Origin: Sulfitobacter noctilucae
GTDB lineage: Bacteria > Pseudomonadota > Alphaproteobacteria > Rhodobacterales > Rhodobacteraceae
Assembly (NCBI RefSeq): GCF_000622365.1
Contig: NZ_JASC01000002.1
Span: 62,001 to 126,000, forward strand
DNA: 64,000 nucleotides
Direction of reading: 5' to 3'
A program made the translations under genes and the position numbers. Of the stretch, positions 53,863 to 62,753 are shown in pieces. The notes beneath the pieces are model-generated. The model was not told the DNA's origin. It did not search any database and saw only the letters and a program-made list of their open reading frames with translations. Position 1 is the stretch's first letter, and each line of letters opens with the position of its first letter.

Positions 53863-54363
53863 ATGAGTACGATATTACTGACTAATCCCTTCGCGCCGCT
53901 ACAGCCGCCCTCAAACTCCGGTGGGCAAGCCCCGGCGGGGGCAGAGACATCACCACCTTCGGGCACGGCACCGACAGCGGTTCAACCTTTCACCCAAAGC
54001 GGCACAGATAACCAAAGCGGTTCGCCGACATCCTATTCCGGCACGGGTGCCGGGGCGGGCGGCGCTGCCGCTCAGCAAAAGCCTGCTGGGAAGTCCGGGC
54101 TGGTTACGCCAACCGATGCAGATCCATCATCAGTTGTTTCGGCGCAGGTGGCCGAACAGGCGGAGGCGGAGCAGGATGTCTTCAGCCAAACAGCCATTAG
54201 CCGGATGGAAGCGCGACGCGATGCGGCGTCTGTCAAGGATGGCACTTCCGAAGATGCAGAGCCAGAGCCTCCACTGGAGCTTCCCAAATCGGAAACAGCA
54301 CGGGAATTGCCTGATCCGCTGCCAACATCGCCTTTCCTGAAACGGAATGAAACGGCCGCCTGA
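53863..54363 (+). CDS. Low-complexity Pro/Gly/Ser/Ala-rich hypothetical protein
   Basis: A 166-residue protein, mostly disordered: residues 1-85 are rich in Pro, Gly, Ser and Thr (for example GTGAGAGGAAA), then a helical acidic stretch (VVSAQVAEQAEAEQDVF, about 90-106), then a basic and acidic end. No signal peptide or known domain. ATG at 53863 follows GGAG; an ATG five codons earlier is possible. It ends three bases before the convergent preA stop. Function unknown. Confidence 0.65.
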   Translation: MSTILLTNPFAPLQPPSNSGGQAPAGAETSPPSGTAPTAVQPFTQSGTDNQSGSPTSYSGTGAGAGGAAAQQKPAGKSGLVTPTDADPSSVVSAQVAEQAEAEQDVFSQTAISRMEARRDAASVKDGTSEDAEPEPPLELPKSETARELPDPLPTSPFLKRNETAA

Positions 54364-54365
54364 CC

Positions 54366-55670
54366 TTACTCTGCCGCCCGCGCAGATGGGTTGTTTGGAT
54401 GCGTTGTCCAGTTGGCATACTCTGGCTGGACAACCCGCCCCGTCCGCGGATCGGTCGCGCCGGGAGCCATCGCTTCCATCGAGATGCAATTTTCGACGGG
54501 GCAGACATTCACACACAGGTTACAGGCGACACATTCCTCGTCGATCACGCTAAAGGTACGGTCGTCGGACATGGCAATCGCCTGATGGCTGGTGTCTTCG
54601 CATGCCGCAAAACAGCGCCCGCATGAGATGCATAGATCCTGATCAATCACCGCCTTAGCGACATAATTCAGGTTCAGGTACTGCCAATCTGTGACATTCG
54701 GCACAGCGGCACCGCAGAAATCCTGAATGCTTGTGTGACCTTTCTCGTCCATCCATTCTGACAACCCGCTGATCATCTCCTGCACGATCTTAAAGCCATA
54801 GGTCATCGCCGCCGTGCAGACCTGCACGTTGCCGCACCCAAGTGTGATGAATTCCGCTGCATCCCGCCATGTCGTTACGCCACCGATGCCCGAGATTGGC
54901 ATCCCCCGTGTTTCAGCATCGCGCGCGATCTCTGATACCATCGACATCGCGATGGGTTTGACCGCCGGGCCGCAATAGCCGCCATGCGATCCTTTGCCAT
55001 CAATCGACGGTTCGGGTGACATGGAATCAAGGTCGACCGAGGTGATTGAATTGATCGTGTTGATCAGGCTTACCGCGTCAGCACCACCGCGCTTGGCTGC
55101 TGCTGCAGGCTTGCGAATGTCCGTGATATTCGGTGTCAGTTTCACAATGACGGGCTTGGAATAATACTGCTTGCACCAGCGCGTGACCATTTCGATATAT
55201 TCGGGCACTTGCCCCACAGCAGCCCCCATACCCCGTTCGGACATGCCATGCGGACAGCCGAAGTTCAGCTCAATGCCATCCGCGCCTGTGTCCTCGACCA
55301 GCGGCAGGATGGCCTTCCAAGCCTCTTCCTCGCAGGGCACCATGATAGACACGATGATCGCCCGGTCAGGATAATCTGCCTTGACCCGTTTGATCTCTTC
55401 CAGATTGGTGTGCAGATCCCGGTCCGTGATCAGCTCGATGTTGTTCAAGCCCAACAGCCTGCGATCCGCGCCATAAATTGCGCCGTACCGTGGCCCGTTC
55501 ACGTTCACCACCGGCGGCCCTTCAGAGCCGAGCGTTTTCCAGACCACGCCGCCCCAGCCTGCCTCGAAAGCACGGCGAACGTTGTATTCTTTGTCCGTTG
55601 GCGGCGCAGAGGCCAGCCAGAACGGGTTTGGGGATGTGATCCCGATGAAGTTGGTTGTCAGATCAGCCAT
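54366..55670 (-). CDS. preA: NAD-dependent dihydropyrimidine dehydrogenase subunit PreA
   Basis: A 434-residue subunit that reduces uracil/thymine to the dihydropyrimidine, step one of the pathway. The N-terminal dihydroorotate-dehydrogenase-like barrel has NPFWLASAPPT (about residues 15-25), the catalytic Cys in ELNFGCPHGMSER (about 135-147) and FMN-binding ISGIGGVTTW. The C-terminal ferredoxin domain has two 4Fe-4S motifs: CISCGRCFAACEDTSHQ (about 340-356) and CVACNLCVNVCPVENC (about 375-390). It forms a complex with PreT, two genes away. Confidence 0.96.
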   Translation of the reverse strand: MADLTTNFIGITSPNPFWLASAPPTDKEYNVRRAFEAGWGGVVWKTLGSEGPPVVNVNGPRYGAIYGADRRLLGLNNIELITDRDLHTNLEEIKRVKADYPDRAIIVSIMVPCEEEAWKAILPLVEDTGADGIELNFGCPHGMSERGMGAAVGQVPEYIEMVTRWCKQYYSKPVIVKLTPNITDIRKPAAAAKRGGADAVSLINTINSITSVDLDSMSPEPSIDGKGSHGGYCGPAVKPIAMSMVSEIARDAETRGMPISGIGGVTTWRDAAEFITLGCGNVQVCTAAMTYGFKIVQEMISGLSEWMDEKGHTSIQDFCGAAVPNVTDWQYLNLNYVAKAVIDQDLCISCGRCFAACEDTSHQAIAMSDDRTFSVIDEECVACNLCVNVCPVENCISMEAMAPGATDPRTGRVVQPEYANWTTHPNNPSARAAE

Positions 55671-55681
55671 TTCAGGGGCTC

Positions 55682-56029
55682 CTACGCGTCCACAAGGGTT
55701 TCAAACCCGCCAAAAATCATGCGTTTGCCGTCAAACGGCATTTCCATATCGGCCATGCGCGGATCTTGCATGGCCTTGTCCATATTGGCATGGGCGGTTT
55801 CCTTGTCCGGCCATTCCTGCCAGCCGGTGACAATCGTCTCGCCCTCTTTGGCCGCGACTGCCATGGGATAGGAGGTAACCTCGCCCGGCAGAATGAAATC
55901 GCCCCAACATTCCACCACCCGAAGCGCTCCGTGCTCTTTGAACACCTGTGCTGCTAATAGGCTATGTGTCTGATAGGCCTCTTTTTTGTTGGTTGGTACT
56001 GCGGCCACAAAGCTCATTACATACATCAA
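55682..56029 (-). CDS. DUF1428-family protein (YbaA-like)
   Basis: A 115-residue protein with the DUF1428 pattern: YVMSFVAAVPTNKKEAY (residues 3-19), then ALRVVECWGDF (about 35-45) and the end MPFDGKRMIFGGFETL (about 97-112). It adopts an alpha/beta ferredoxin-like fold and is of unknown function, possibly an antibiotic-monooxygenase-like dimer. It sits between preA and preT (11-22 bp gaps), so it is produced with the dehydrogenase. Confidence 0.9.
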   Translation of the reverse strand: MMYVMSFVAAVPTNKKEAYQTHSLLAAQVFKEHGALRVVECWGDFILPGEVTSYPMAVAAKEGETIVTGWQEWPDKETAHANMDKAMQDPRMADMEMPFDGKRMIFGGFETLVDA

Positions 56030-56051
56030 ATCGCTCCTTTATAGCGGCGGT

Positions 56052-57383
56052 TCATCCCGCAGCGCCCGTCAACATCGCATGAATATCTATCGCCGCATCG
56101 CGCCCTTCGGCCACCGCTGTCACGGTCAGGTCGTCGCCGCCGCTGGCGCAATCGCCCCCGGCCCAGATGCCTTGGACACTGGTGCGCCCGGCGCTGTCCA
56201 CTTTGATCTTGTTCACCGCCAGCTCCGGCAAATCACCGTCAACCAACCGCTGTCCAATCGCGCGGAACACCTGATCTGCGGGCAACCGCAAAATCTGGCC
56301 AGTGCCTTTCATCGCATCGTCGACATATTCAAATTCCATCTCGCGCACAGCACCATTGCCATGCACCGCCACGGGGACCGCGTGGGTGACGATCCGCACC
56401 CCTTTGCTTGCTGCGAGATCCTGTTCAAACACACTTGCATTCATCCGGTCGCGTCCGCGCCGGTAGACCAGCGTCACATTGAGCGCACCCAGCAGTTTCG
56501 CTTGCACCGCCGCATCGACTGCCGTCATACCGCCGCCGATCACAACCACGTCGCGCCCGATGGGCACTGCAGCGACGTCCGAGGCCTGACGCAGATCAGC
56601 GATGAAATCGACAGCATCCGTCACGCCGCTTTTGTCTTCGCCTTCGGTTCCCAGTGCGTTCACCGCACCTAGCCCCATGCCAAGAAAGACCGCATCATAA
56701 TCCGTCTGCAGCTGCGCCAAAGTCATATCTCTGCCCAGCGCGGCGTTGTACTGCATCTTGATCCCGCCGATCTGCAGCAACCATTCCACTTCGGCCTGCG
56801 CAAAACCGCCCGTGGTTTTGTAGGTCGCGATGCCGAATTCGTTGAGCCCGCCGGGTTTGTCCGCAGCTTCCAATACCACCACATCATTGCCGAGCATCGC
56901 CAGCCGGTGCGCACAAGCCAGACCCGCTGGCCCCGCGCCGACGACGGCAACAGTTTTGCCAGTGGCCGCCGCACGGGAGAACGGATGCACACCCTGTTCT
57001 TGCAAATGATCCGTTGCATAGCGCTGAAGCTGGCCGATCAGCACGGGTTTGCCCTCGGCCACTTCGCGCACACAGACCTCTTCGCACAGCGTTTCTGTCG
57101 GACAGACCCGCGCGCACATGCCGCCCATGATGTTCTGGCTCAGGATCGTTTTGGCCGCCGCATCGGGCGTGCCTGTCGCGATCTGACGAATAAACAGCGG
57201 GATGTCGATATCCGTGGGACAGGCGGTGATGCAGGGGGCGTCGTGGCAAAAGTAGCAACGATCAGCGGCGACCAAAGCCTCATGCGGTTCAAGCCGGGGA
57301 TGCAAATCTGCAAACTGCGTATCATAGCTTTCCGGGTCTAACCGGCCCGCCGAAATGCCCGGCTGAAAAACGTCTGATCCCAT
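56052..57383 (-). CDS. preT: NAD-dependent dihydropyrimidine dehydrogenase subunit PreT
   Basis: A 443-residue subunit that carries electrons from NADH to PreA. N-terminal Fe-S binding region: CYFCHDAPCITACPTDI (about residues 42-58) and CARVCPTETLCEEVC (about 93-107). The FAD site is VVGAGPAGLACAH (about 149-161), and a second dinucleotide site is VVIGGGMTAVDAA (about 280-292). Length is normal for the bacterial two-subunit enzyme. First gene of the preT / DUF1428 / preA unit; a RutR-like palindrome lies 54 bp upstream. Confidence 0.96.
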   Translation of the reverse strand: MGSDVFQPGISAGRLDPESYDTQFADLHPRLEPHEALVAADRCYFCHDAPCITACPTDIDIPLFIRQIATGTPDAAAKTILSQNIMGGMCARVCPTETLCEEVCVREVAEGKPVLIGQLQRYATDHLQEQGVHPFSRAAATGKTVAVVGAGPAGLACAHRLAMLGNDVVVLEAADKPGGLNEFGIATYKTTGGFAQAEVEWLLQIGGIKMQYNAALGRDMTLAQLQTDYDAVFLGMGLGAVNALGTEGEDKSGVTDAVDFIADLRQASDVAAVPIGRDVVVIGGGMTAVDAAVQAKLLGALNVTLVYRRGRDRMNASVFEQDLAASKGVRIVTHAVPVAVHGNGAVREMEFEYVDDAMKGTGQILRLPADQVFRAIGQRLVDGDLPELAVNKIKVDSAGRTSVQGIWAGGDCASGGDDLTVTAVAEGRDAAIDIHAMLTGAAG

Positions 57384-57437
57384 GTCGCTGGCCCTTTGCT
57401 GACTTGCTATAGTGAAACGCTCTCACGGTTTCATTTT

Positions 57438-57453
57438 TTTATCAACTGGTAAA
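57438..57453. promoter_or_regulatory. RutR-like operator upstream of preT
   Basis: TTTATCAACTGGTAAA has the same arms as the box at 53011 (TTTACCA/TGGTAAA), with one mismatch in the left arm. It lies 54 bp upstream of the preT start, on a unit physically separate from the other pyrimidine genes. Confidence 0.7.
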
Positions 57454-57665
57454 ATTATTTCAAATTCGTGAAATTTTGGGCGCTTTTGCTTCGGTATTGG
57501 GCGGCACGGCGCAGAATCAGTTGATTTTCAGATTGAATAGCCGGCTGAATAAAATTGCCTTGCAATTCATCTTGAGCCGACCTGCCCCTCAGGTGCGCCT
57601 TCGGCCAGGATCGCGGCAGGTAGGGGTGACGCAAGACGCGGCCACCTGATCAAGGGAGAGTGATC

Positions 57666-57872
57666 ATGGCGACTGGAACAGTAAAATGGTTCAACACCAC
57701 CAAAGGCTACGGCTTTATCGCGCCGGATGGCGGCGGTAATGACATATTCGTGCATATCTCGGCGGTGGAGCGTGCTGGTTTGACGGGTTTGGCGGATAAC
57801 CAGAAAATCAGTTACGATCTGGAAGCCGGGCGTGATGGGCGCCAAAGCGCGGGGAATATCGCACTGGCCTAG
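57666..57872 (+). CDS. Cold-shock protein, CspA family (copy 2)
   Basis: A 68-residue single cold-shock domain with KGYGFIAPD (residues 13-21) and IFVHIS (27-32). It is 58/68 identical to copy 1 at 43704, and most differences are conservative. GGGAG lies nine bases before the ATG at 57666. It shares the intergenic region with preT but points the other way; the long untranslated leader typical of cold-shock genes would fit in the 280-bp gap. Confidence 0.94.
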   Translation: MATGTVKWFNTTKGYGFIAPDGGGNDIFVHISAVERAGLTGLADNQKISYDLEAGRDGRQSAGNIALA

Positions 57873-57902
57873 GGCCATGTGGCGCAGGCATGGCGTCCGG
57901 GA

Positions 57903-58565
57903 TCAGTCGCCTGCCGCTTTGATCAGCTCAAGCACCGATGGTCCCATTCGGCCCACGATCAGCGCCACCCCTTCGGCATTGGGGTGGACGCCATCTGCCT
58001 GAAAATAGTCGCGCAGCTGCGATAGGTCAGCGGTTTCGCCCTCTTCTGTCAGCCCGGCAAAAAAACTGCTGAAAAGCAAACTGTCGAACTCGGCTGCGAG
58101 GTCTGGATAGATCGCATCGAACTGCGTTTTATAGTCCGCGCCGTAATTGCCCGGTGCTTCCATGCCCACCAGCAACACCTCGACATCTGCGTCCTGCGCC
58201 GCCGTAAGAATACCGCTGATATTTGACCGCGCCTGCGCTGCTGGCAACCCGCGCAACAGGTCATTGCCGCCCAGCGCCACGATCATCGCATCCACTTCGG
58301 GCGTCAGCGTCCAGCCCACACGTGCCAGCCCACCGGCTGTGGTATCGCCCGACACGCCCGCGTTGATAAGCTGCACATCCGCGCCCTGCGCATCCAGCCA
58401 GGCCTGCAATTGCGGCACAAAACCTTCTTCCGCAGGCAGTCCGTAGCCCTGCGTCAGGCTGTCACCCAAAGCTGCGATCACCACCTCATCAGCCTGCGCT
58501 GCACTGGCCAAACTCGAAACCGCTCCGGCCAAAGTTAAAACAATAGACATCACTACCTTGCGCAT
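57903..58565 (-). CDS. tesA: Arylesterase/lysophospholipase of the TesA (SGNH) family
   Basis: A 220-residue exported esterase: the signal peptide ends near ASAAQA (about residue 25). SGNH blocks are visible: ALGDSLTQGYGL (Ser about 34), Gly in INAGVSGDTTAG (about 67-78), Asn in ALGGNDLLRG (about 96-105) and Asp/His in DGVHPNAEG (about 194-202). It hydrolyses thioesters and esters in the periplasm. ATG at 58565 is preferred; an upstream in-frame ATG at 58634 would put its start inside the divergent ABC gene. Classic neighbour of the YbbA/YbbP pair. Confidence 0.93.
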   Translation of the reverse strand: MRKVVMSIVLTLAGAVSSLASAAQADEVVIAALGDSLTQGYGLPAEEGFVPQLQAWLDAQGADVQLINAGVSGDTTAGGLARVGWTLTPEVDAMIVALGGNDLLRGLPAAQARSNISGILTAAQDADVEVLLVGMEAPGNYGADYKTQFDAIYPDLAAEFDSLLFSSFFAGLTEEGETADLSQLRDYFQADGVHPNAEGVALIVGRMGPSVLELIKAAGD

Positions 58566-58613
58566 CCCGTCTGTCACTCCATATGCAAAGGAACCCCAAA
58601 ACAAGGCGCACCA

Positions 58614-59282
58614 ATGTCTGATCCGATCTTTCACCTTTCAGATGTAGTGCTTTCGCTCAAGGGCAATGCCGGACCCGTCGATATCTTGCGCGGCATATCA
58701 TTGGATGTGCAAGCCGGCGAAACGATTGCCCTTACCGGACCCTCCGGTTCGGGCAAATCATCCCTCCTGATGGTGATGGGCGGGCTCGAAATGGCCACGG
58801 GCGGCACCGTCATGGCCTTGGGCGAGAACCTGACTACGCTTTCAGAAGACGGTCTGTCGCGTTTCCGTCGGGGCCGCATGGGCATCGTGTTCCAGTCCTT
58901 TCACCTGATCCCGACAATGACAGCGCTGGAAAACGTCGCCACCCCGCTTGAGCTTGCAGGCGACGCCGATGCCTTCGACAAGGCCGAAGCTGCCCTAGGC
59001 ACCGTCGGTCTGGGCCACCGCACCGGTCATTACCCAGCGCAGATGTCGGGCGGCGAACAACAACGGGTCGCGCTCGCCCGCGCTCTGGCCCCTGAACCTG
59101 CGATCCTCTTGGCGGACGAACCCACCGGCAACCTCGATTCCGTGAACGGGCAGGCAATCATGGACCTGCTGTTTTTACTACGCGATGCCCATGGCTCTAC
59201 TCTGGTACTGGTGACCCATGACCCCAAATTGGCGGAGCGTTGTGACCGTTCCGTCTCTCTCGCGGATGGCAAGCTGGTATGA
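58614..59282 (+). CDS. ybbA: ABC transporter ATP-binding protein, YbbA-like
   Basis: A 222-residue LolD/MacB-class ATPase: Walker A GPSGSGKSS (about residues 41-49), VFQSFHLIPTM (about 91-101), signature MSGGEQQRV (about 144-152) and Walker B ILLADEPTGNLD (about 164-175). The start has AAGG ten bases upstream and the stop overlaps the permease gene by four bases. With the adjacent esterase and permease this is the conserved tesA-ybbA-ybbP set; its transported substrate is unknown, possibly lipid-related. Confidence 0.94.
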   Translation: MSDPIFHLSDVVLSLKGNAGPVDILRGISLDVQAGETIALTGPSGSGKSSLLMVMGGLEMATGGTVMALGENLTTLSEDGLSRFRRGRMGIVFQSFHLIPTMTALENVATPLELAGDADAFDKAEAALGTVGLGHRTGHYPAQMSGGEQQRVALARALAPEPAILLADEPTGNLDSVNGQAIMDLLFLLRDAHGSTLVLVTHDPKLAERCDRSVSLADGKLV

Positions 59283-61795
59283 GCCTCAAACTCGCTGCCC
59301 GTTTTGCCCGCCGCGAAATGCGCGGCGGTCTGCGCGGCTTTCGCCTTTTTCTGGCCTGCCTTGCGCTGGGTGTCGCTGCGATCGCCGCTGTCGGTTCAGT
59401 CCGCGCCGCCATCGAGGCGGGGTTGGAGCGCGAAGGTGCGGCCTTGCTGGGCGGCGCTGCGGAGCTTGATTTCACTTACCGCTTCGCCACCGAAGAGGAG
59501 CGCGCATGGATGCAGGACCGCGCCCCCCGTGTGTCCGAGATTGTCGAATTCCGTTCGATGGCCGTGGTCGGGGATGACCGTGCGCTGACCCAAATCAAAG
59601 GGGTCGATGACCTTTACCCGCTGGTCGGGCAAATGTCCTTGTCGCCCGATATGACGCTGGATCAGGCGCTGGGCGAAACGGACGGCACCCCCGGTGCTGT
59701 GATGGAACGGGCGCTGTCGGACAGGTTGGGCCTTATGCCCGGCGACCGCTTCAAACTGGGCACCAAGGAATTTACGCTGACCGCGCTCATCCTGCGCGAA
59801 CCGGATTCCGCCGCCAGCGGCTTTGCACTGGGACCACGAACGCTGGTGCGCAGCCATGCTCTGGATGAATCAGGCCTGTTGGGGCCGGGCACGTTGTTCA
59901 ACAGCAAATACCGGCTGGATCTGCCGCCGCAAACCGACCTCGATGCGCTTGGGCAAGAGGCCCGCGATGCCTTTACCAACAGCGGGATGCGCTGGACGGA
60001 TGCCCGCAACGGCGCACCCGGCGTTGCACAATTTGTTAATCGTCTAAGCGCCTTTCTGGTACTGGTCGGCCTGTCCGGCCTTGCCGTGGGCGGCGTTGGT
60101 GTATCTGCTGCGGTGCGGTCCTATCTGAACGGCAAGACCGAGGTCATCGCCACCCTGCGCGCGCTTGGTGCGGACCGGGCAACTATCTTTCAAACCTACT
60201 TTATCCAGATCGGCGCATTGTCCCTGCTGGGCGTCACCATCGGCCTGCTCCTCGGCGCATTGGTGCCCTTGTTGCTGTCCCCCATCATCGCGGCTCGCCT
60301 GCCCTTGCCTACATCCTTCTCCATCTTTCCCGCCCCCCTGTTCGAGGCGGCGATCTACGGCATGCTCACGGCGCTTGCCTTCACCCTCTGGCCCCTTGCC
60401 CGCAGCGAAGACGTACGGGCTGCGACCCTGTTCCGCGATGCGTGGTCCGGTGCGAAACGCTTGCCCGGCACAAAATATCTGGTGGTGACAGTTCTGTTGG
60501 CAGGTGCCTTGGTGGCTCTTGCGGGTTGGTTCAACGGATCTTGGTGGCTGACGCTTTGGACCCTGGGCGGCATCGCGGGTGCCTTGGCGATCCTCGCACT
60601 CGCCGCTGCTATGATCCGTGCCCTTGCCCGTCCCTTGGCGCGCACCGCGCGGGGGCATCCCCGAATGCGCTGGGCGCTGGCCGCAATTTCCGGCAGCGGT
60701 GAAGGCGCAGGCGCGGTTGTGCTGTCCTTGGGCCTCGGGCTTTCCGTGCTGGCCGCCGTTGGGCAGATCGACGGCAACCTGCGCAACGCAATCTCGGGCA
60801 ATCTGCCCGATGTGGCACCATCGTATTTCTTTGTGGACATCCAGAAGGACCAGATGCCCGGCTATACCGAGCGGCTGGAAAACGATCCTGCCGTCAGCCG
60901 GATCGACAGCGCCCCGATGCTGCGCGGCGTGGTCACGCAGATCAACGGCCAACCTGCTGATGAGGTTGCGGGTGATCATTGGGTGGTGCGTGGTGATCGG
61001 GGCGTTACCTATGCCGCCCGCCCGGATGCAGAGACCCGCATCACTGCAGGCGAATGGTGGCCCGAGGATTATACCGGCCCACCCCTGATCAGCTTTGCCG
61101 CTGAAGAGGCCGAGGAAATGGGCCTGTCGCTGGGCGACACACTCACCCTGAACGTGCTGGGCCGCGACATCACTGGCACCATCACTTCGTTCCGCGAGGT
61201 TGATTTTTCGACCGCCGGGATCGGGTTCATCCTTACCATGAACCCTTCCGCCCTCGAAGGCGCGCCGCATACCTATATTTCCACCGTCTATGCCGAGGAA
61301 GAAGCAGAGGCAGCGATCCTCCGTGATCTAGCCAGCGCCTATCCCAACATCACCGCCATCCGGGTCCGCGATGCCATTGAACGTGTCTCGGACGTGCTGG
61401 CCGGATTGGCTGCCGCCACATCCTACGGCGCTTTGGCAACCCTGTTGACCGGTTTCATCGTCCTGATCGGTGCCGCCGCCGCAGGTGCAGATGCACGAAC
61501 CTTCGAGGCCGCCGTGCTGAAGACGCTGGGTGCCTCGCGCTGCCAGATCGCCATCAGCTTTGTGCTACGGGCCGTTTTGCTGGGGCTGTTCGCCGGTGCC
61601 GTGGCCCTTTTGGCGGGAATCGTCGGCGGTTGGGCAGTCAGCACGTTCGTCATGGAAACCGATTTCACGGTGATCTGGTCTTCGGCCATCATGATCATTT
61701 TGGGCGGGGTCGCCGCGACCGTCTTGGCAGGGCTGGGTTTTGCCAGTAAATCCCTCAATGCCCGCCCCGCTCAGGTGCTGCGCGCCCGCGAATAG
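59279..61795 (+). CDS. ybbP: FtsX-like permease, YbbP-like
   Basis: An 838-residue permease with the duplicated FtsX arrangement: a first helix (about residues 18-40), a large periplasmic domain, a group of helices (about 255-390), further helices near 400-450, a second periplasmic domain (about 500-700) and the last helices (about 710-830). The region at 267-290 (LAVGGVGVSAAVRSYLNGK) is typical of the FtsX core. It overlaps the ATPase gene and forms the inner-membrane part of the YbbAP exporter. No signal peptide. Confidence 0.93.
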   Translation: MSLKLAARFARREMRGGLRGFRLFLACLALGVAAIAAVGSVRAAIEAGLEREGAALLGGAAELDFTYRFATEEERAWMQDRAPRVSEIVEFRSMAVVGDDRALTQIKGVDDLYPLVGQMSLSPDMTLDQALGETDGTPGAVMERALSDRLGLMPGDRFKLGTKEFTLTALILREPDSAASGFALGPRTLVRSHALDESGLLGPGTLFNSKYRLDLPPQTDLDALGQEARDAFTNSGMRWTDARNGAPGVAQFVNRLSAFLVLVGLSGLAVGGVGVSAAVRSYLNGKTEVIATLRALGADRATIFQTYFIQIGALSLLGVTIGLLLGALVPLLLSPIIAARLPLPTSFSIFPAPLFEAAIYGMLTALAFTLWPLARSEDVRAATLFRDAWSGAKRLPGTKYLVVTVLLAGALVALAGWFNGSWWLTLWTLGGIAGALAILALAAAMIRALARPLARTARGHPRMRWALAAISGSGEGAGAVVLSLGLGLSVLAAVGQIDGNLRNAISGNLPDVAPSYFFVDIQKDQMPGYTERLENDPAVSRIDSAPMLRGVVTQINGQPADEVAGDHWVVRGDRGVTYAARPDAETRITAGEWWPEDYTGPPLISFAAEEAEEMGLSLGDTLTLNVLGRDITGTITSFREVDFSTAGIGFILTMNPSALEGAPHTYISTVYAEEEAEAAILRDLASAYPNITAIRVRDAIERVSDVLAGLAAATSYGALATLLTGFIVLIGAAAAGADARTFEAAVLKTLGASRCQIAISFVLRAVLLGLFAGAVALLAGIVGGWAVSTFVMETDFTVIWSSAIMIILGGVAATVLAGLGFASKSLNARPAQVLRARE

Positions 61796-61812
61796 CCAAA
61801 GGAACTGCCGCC

Positions 61813-62706
61813 ATGACCGATAATTTGCCCGCCACCCTGCCCAGCCCGGTCAGCGCCGCCCAGCAGCAGCACATCGTCAACATCGTCCGCCGTGCTGCCA
61901 AGGCCGAAGTAATGCCCCGTTTTCGCGGCCTGTCCAGCGCCGACATCCAAAGCAAATCACGCCCCGACGATCTTGTGACCGCCGCAGATACCGCCGTCGA
62001 GGCGATGATCACCCGCGCCCTGAACATTGCCTTTCCCACCGCACTTGTGGTGGGGGAAGAAGCTGTCTCGGACAAGCCGGAACTGCTCAACCAGATCGCG
62101 GAAGCGCCTCTGGCGCTCATCATTGACCCCATCGATGGAACCTGGAATTTCGCGCACAACATCGCGGTTTTCGGCATCATCCTGGCCGCCACCCAATTCG
62201 GCAAGCCTGTCTTCGGCATGATCTACGATCCCGTCGCGGACGATTGGGCCATCTCGGATGATATATCTTCTCCGCGTCTGGAACGCGCGAATGGCAACCA
62301 AACGCCGCTCAAGGCCAGCATGGGCAAACCGCTCGAAGCGTTGTCCGGTCACGTACCGCTTCACAGCTTCGCGGATGCCGTTCAGCACAGGGTTGCCGCC
62401 TGCCTTCCGACCTTCAAGACAACGGACACCCCGCGCTGTTCGGCACATGAGTACCGGATGATCGCGCAGGGCCATTCCGATTTCCTGCTAACCGCCGCGT
62501 TGAACCCTTGGGACCACGCCGCCGGTGCGTTGATCTGTGAACGAGCCGGGTGCCATGTGGAGATGCTGGATGGCGGGTCATATACGGCAGCGCGCCACAG
62601 CGGTCATCTGCTGATCGCGCCGGACCGCACAACGTGGAACCGGTTGAAAAAGGTGTTCGATTTCCTGCTGAATGACACGACAGGTGGAATTGCAGCCGCC
62701 AGTTGA
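61813..62706 (+). CDS. Inositol monophosphatase family protein
   Basis: A 297-residue Mg-dependent phosphatase: the metal site VVGEEAVSD (about residues 78-86), the hallmark DPIDGTWNFAHN (about 105-116) and WDHAAGALICERAG (about 235-248) are intact. Members act on inositol phosphate, histidinol phosphate or fructose bisphosphate, so the substrate is open. AAAGGA lies nine bases before the ATG. It follows the YbbP-like gene by 17 bp and is convergent with gcvP. Confidence 0.92.
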   Translation: MTDNLPATLPSPVSAAQQQHIVNIVRRAAKAEVMPRFRGLSSADIQSKSRPDDLVTAADTAVEAMITRALNIAFPTALVVGEEAVSDKPELLNQIAEAPLALIIDPIDGTWNFAHNIAVFGIILAATQFGKPVFGMIYDPVADDWAISDDISSPRLERANGNQTPLKASMGKPLEALSGHVPLHSFADAVQHRVAACLPTFKTTDTPRCSAHEYRMIAQGHSDFLLTAALNPWDHAAGALICERAGCHVEMLDGGSYTAARHSGHLLIAPDRTTWNRLKKVFDFLLNDTTGGIAAAS

Positions 62707-62753
62707 CATGGCAAAGGGTGGCGTTTCCCTCCACCCCCTTCCAAACCGCCGTT

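Noticed and set aside
60044-61270. A 408-codon frame opposite the YbbP-like permease gene
   Set aside because: Antisense shadow: Gln/Arg/Gly-rich without domains, lying inside a gene with clear family features.
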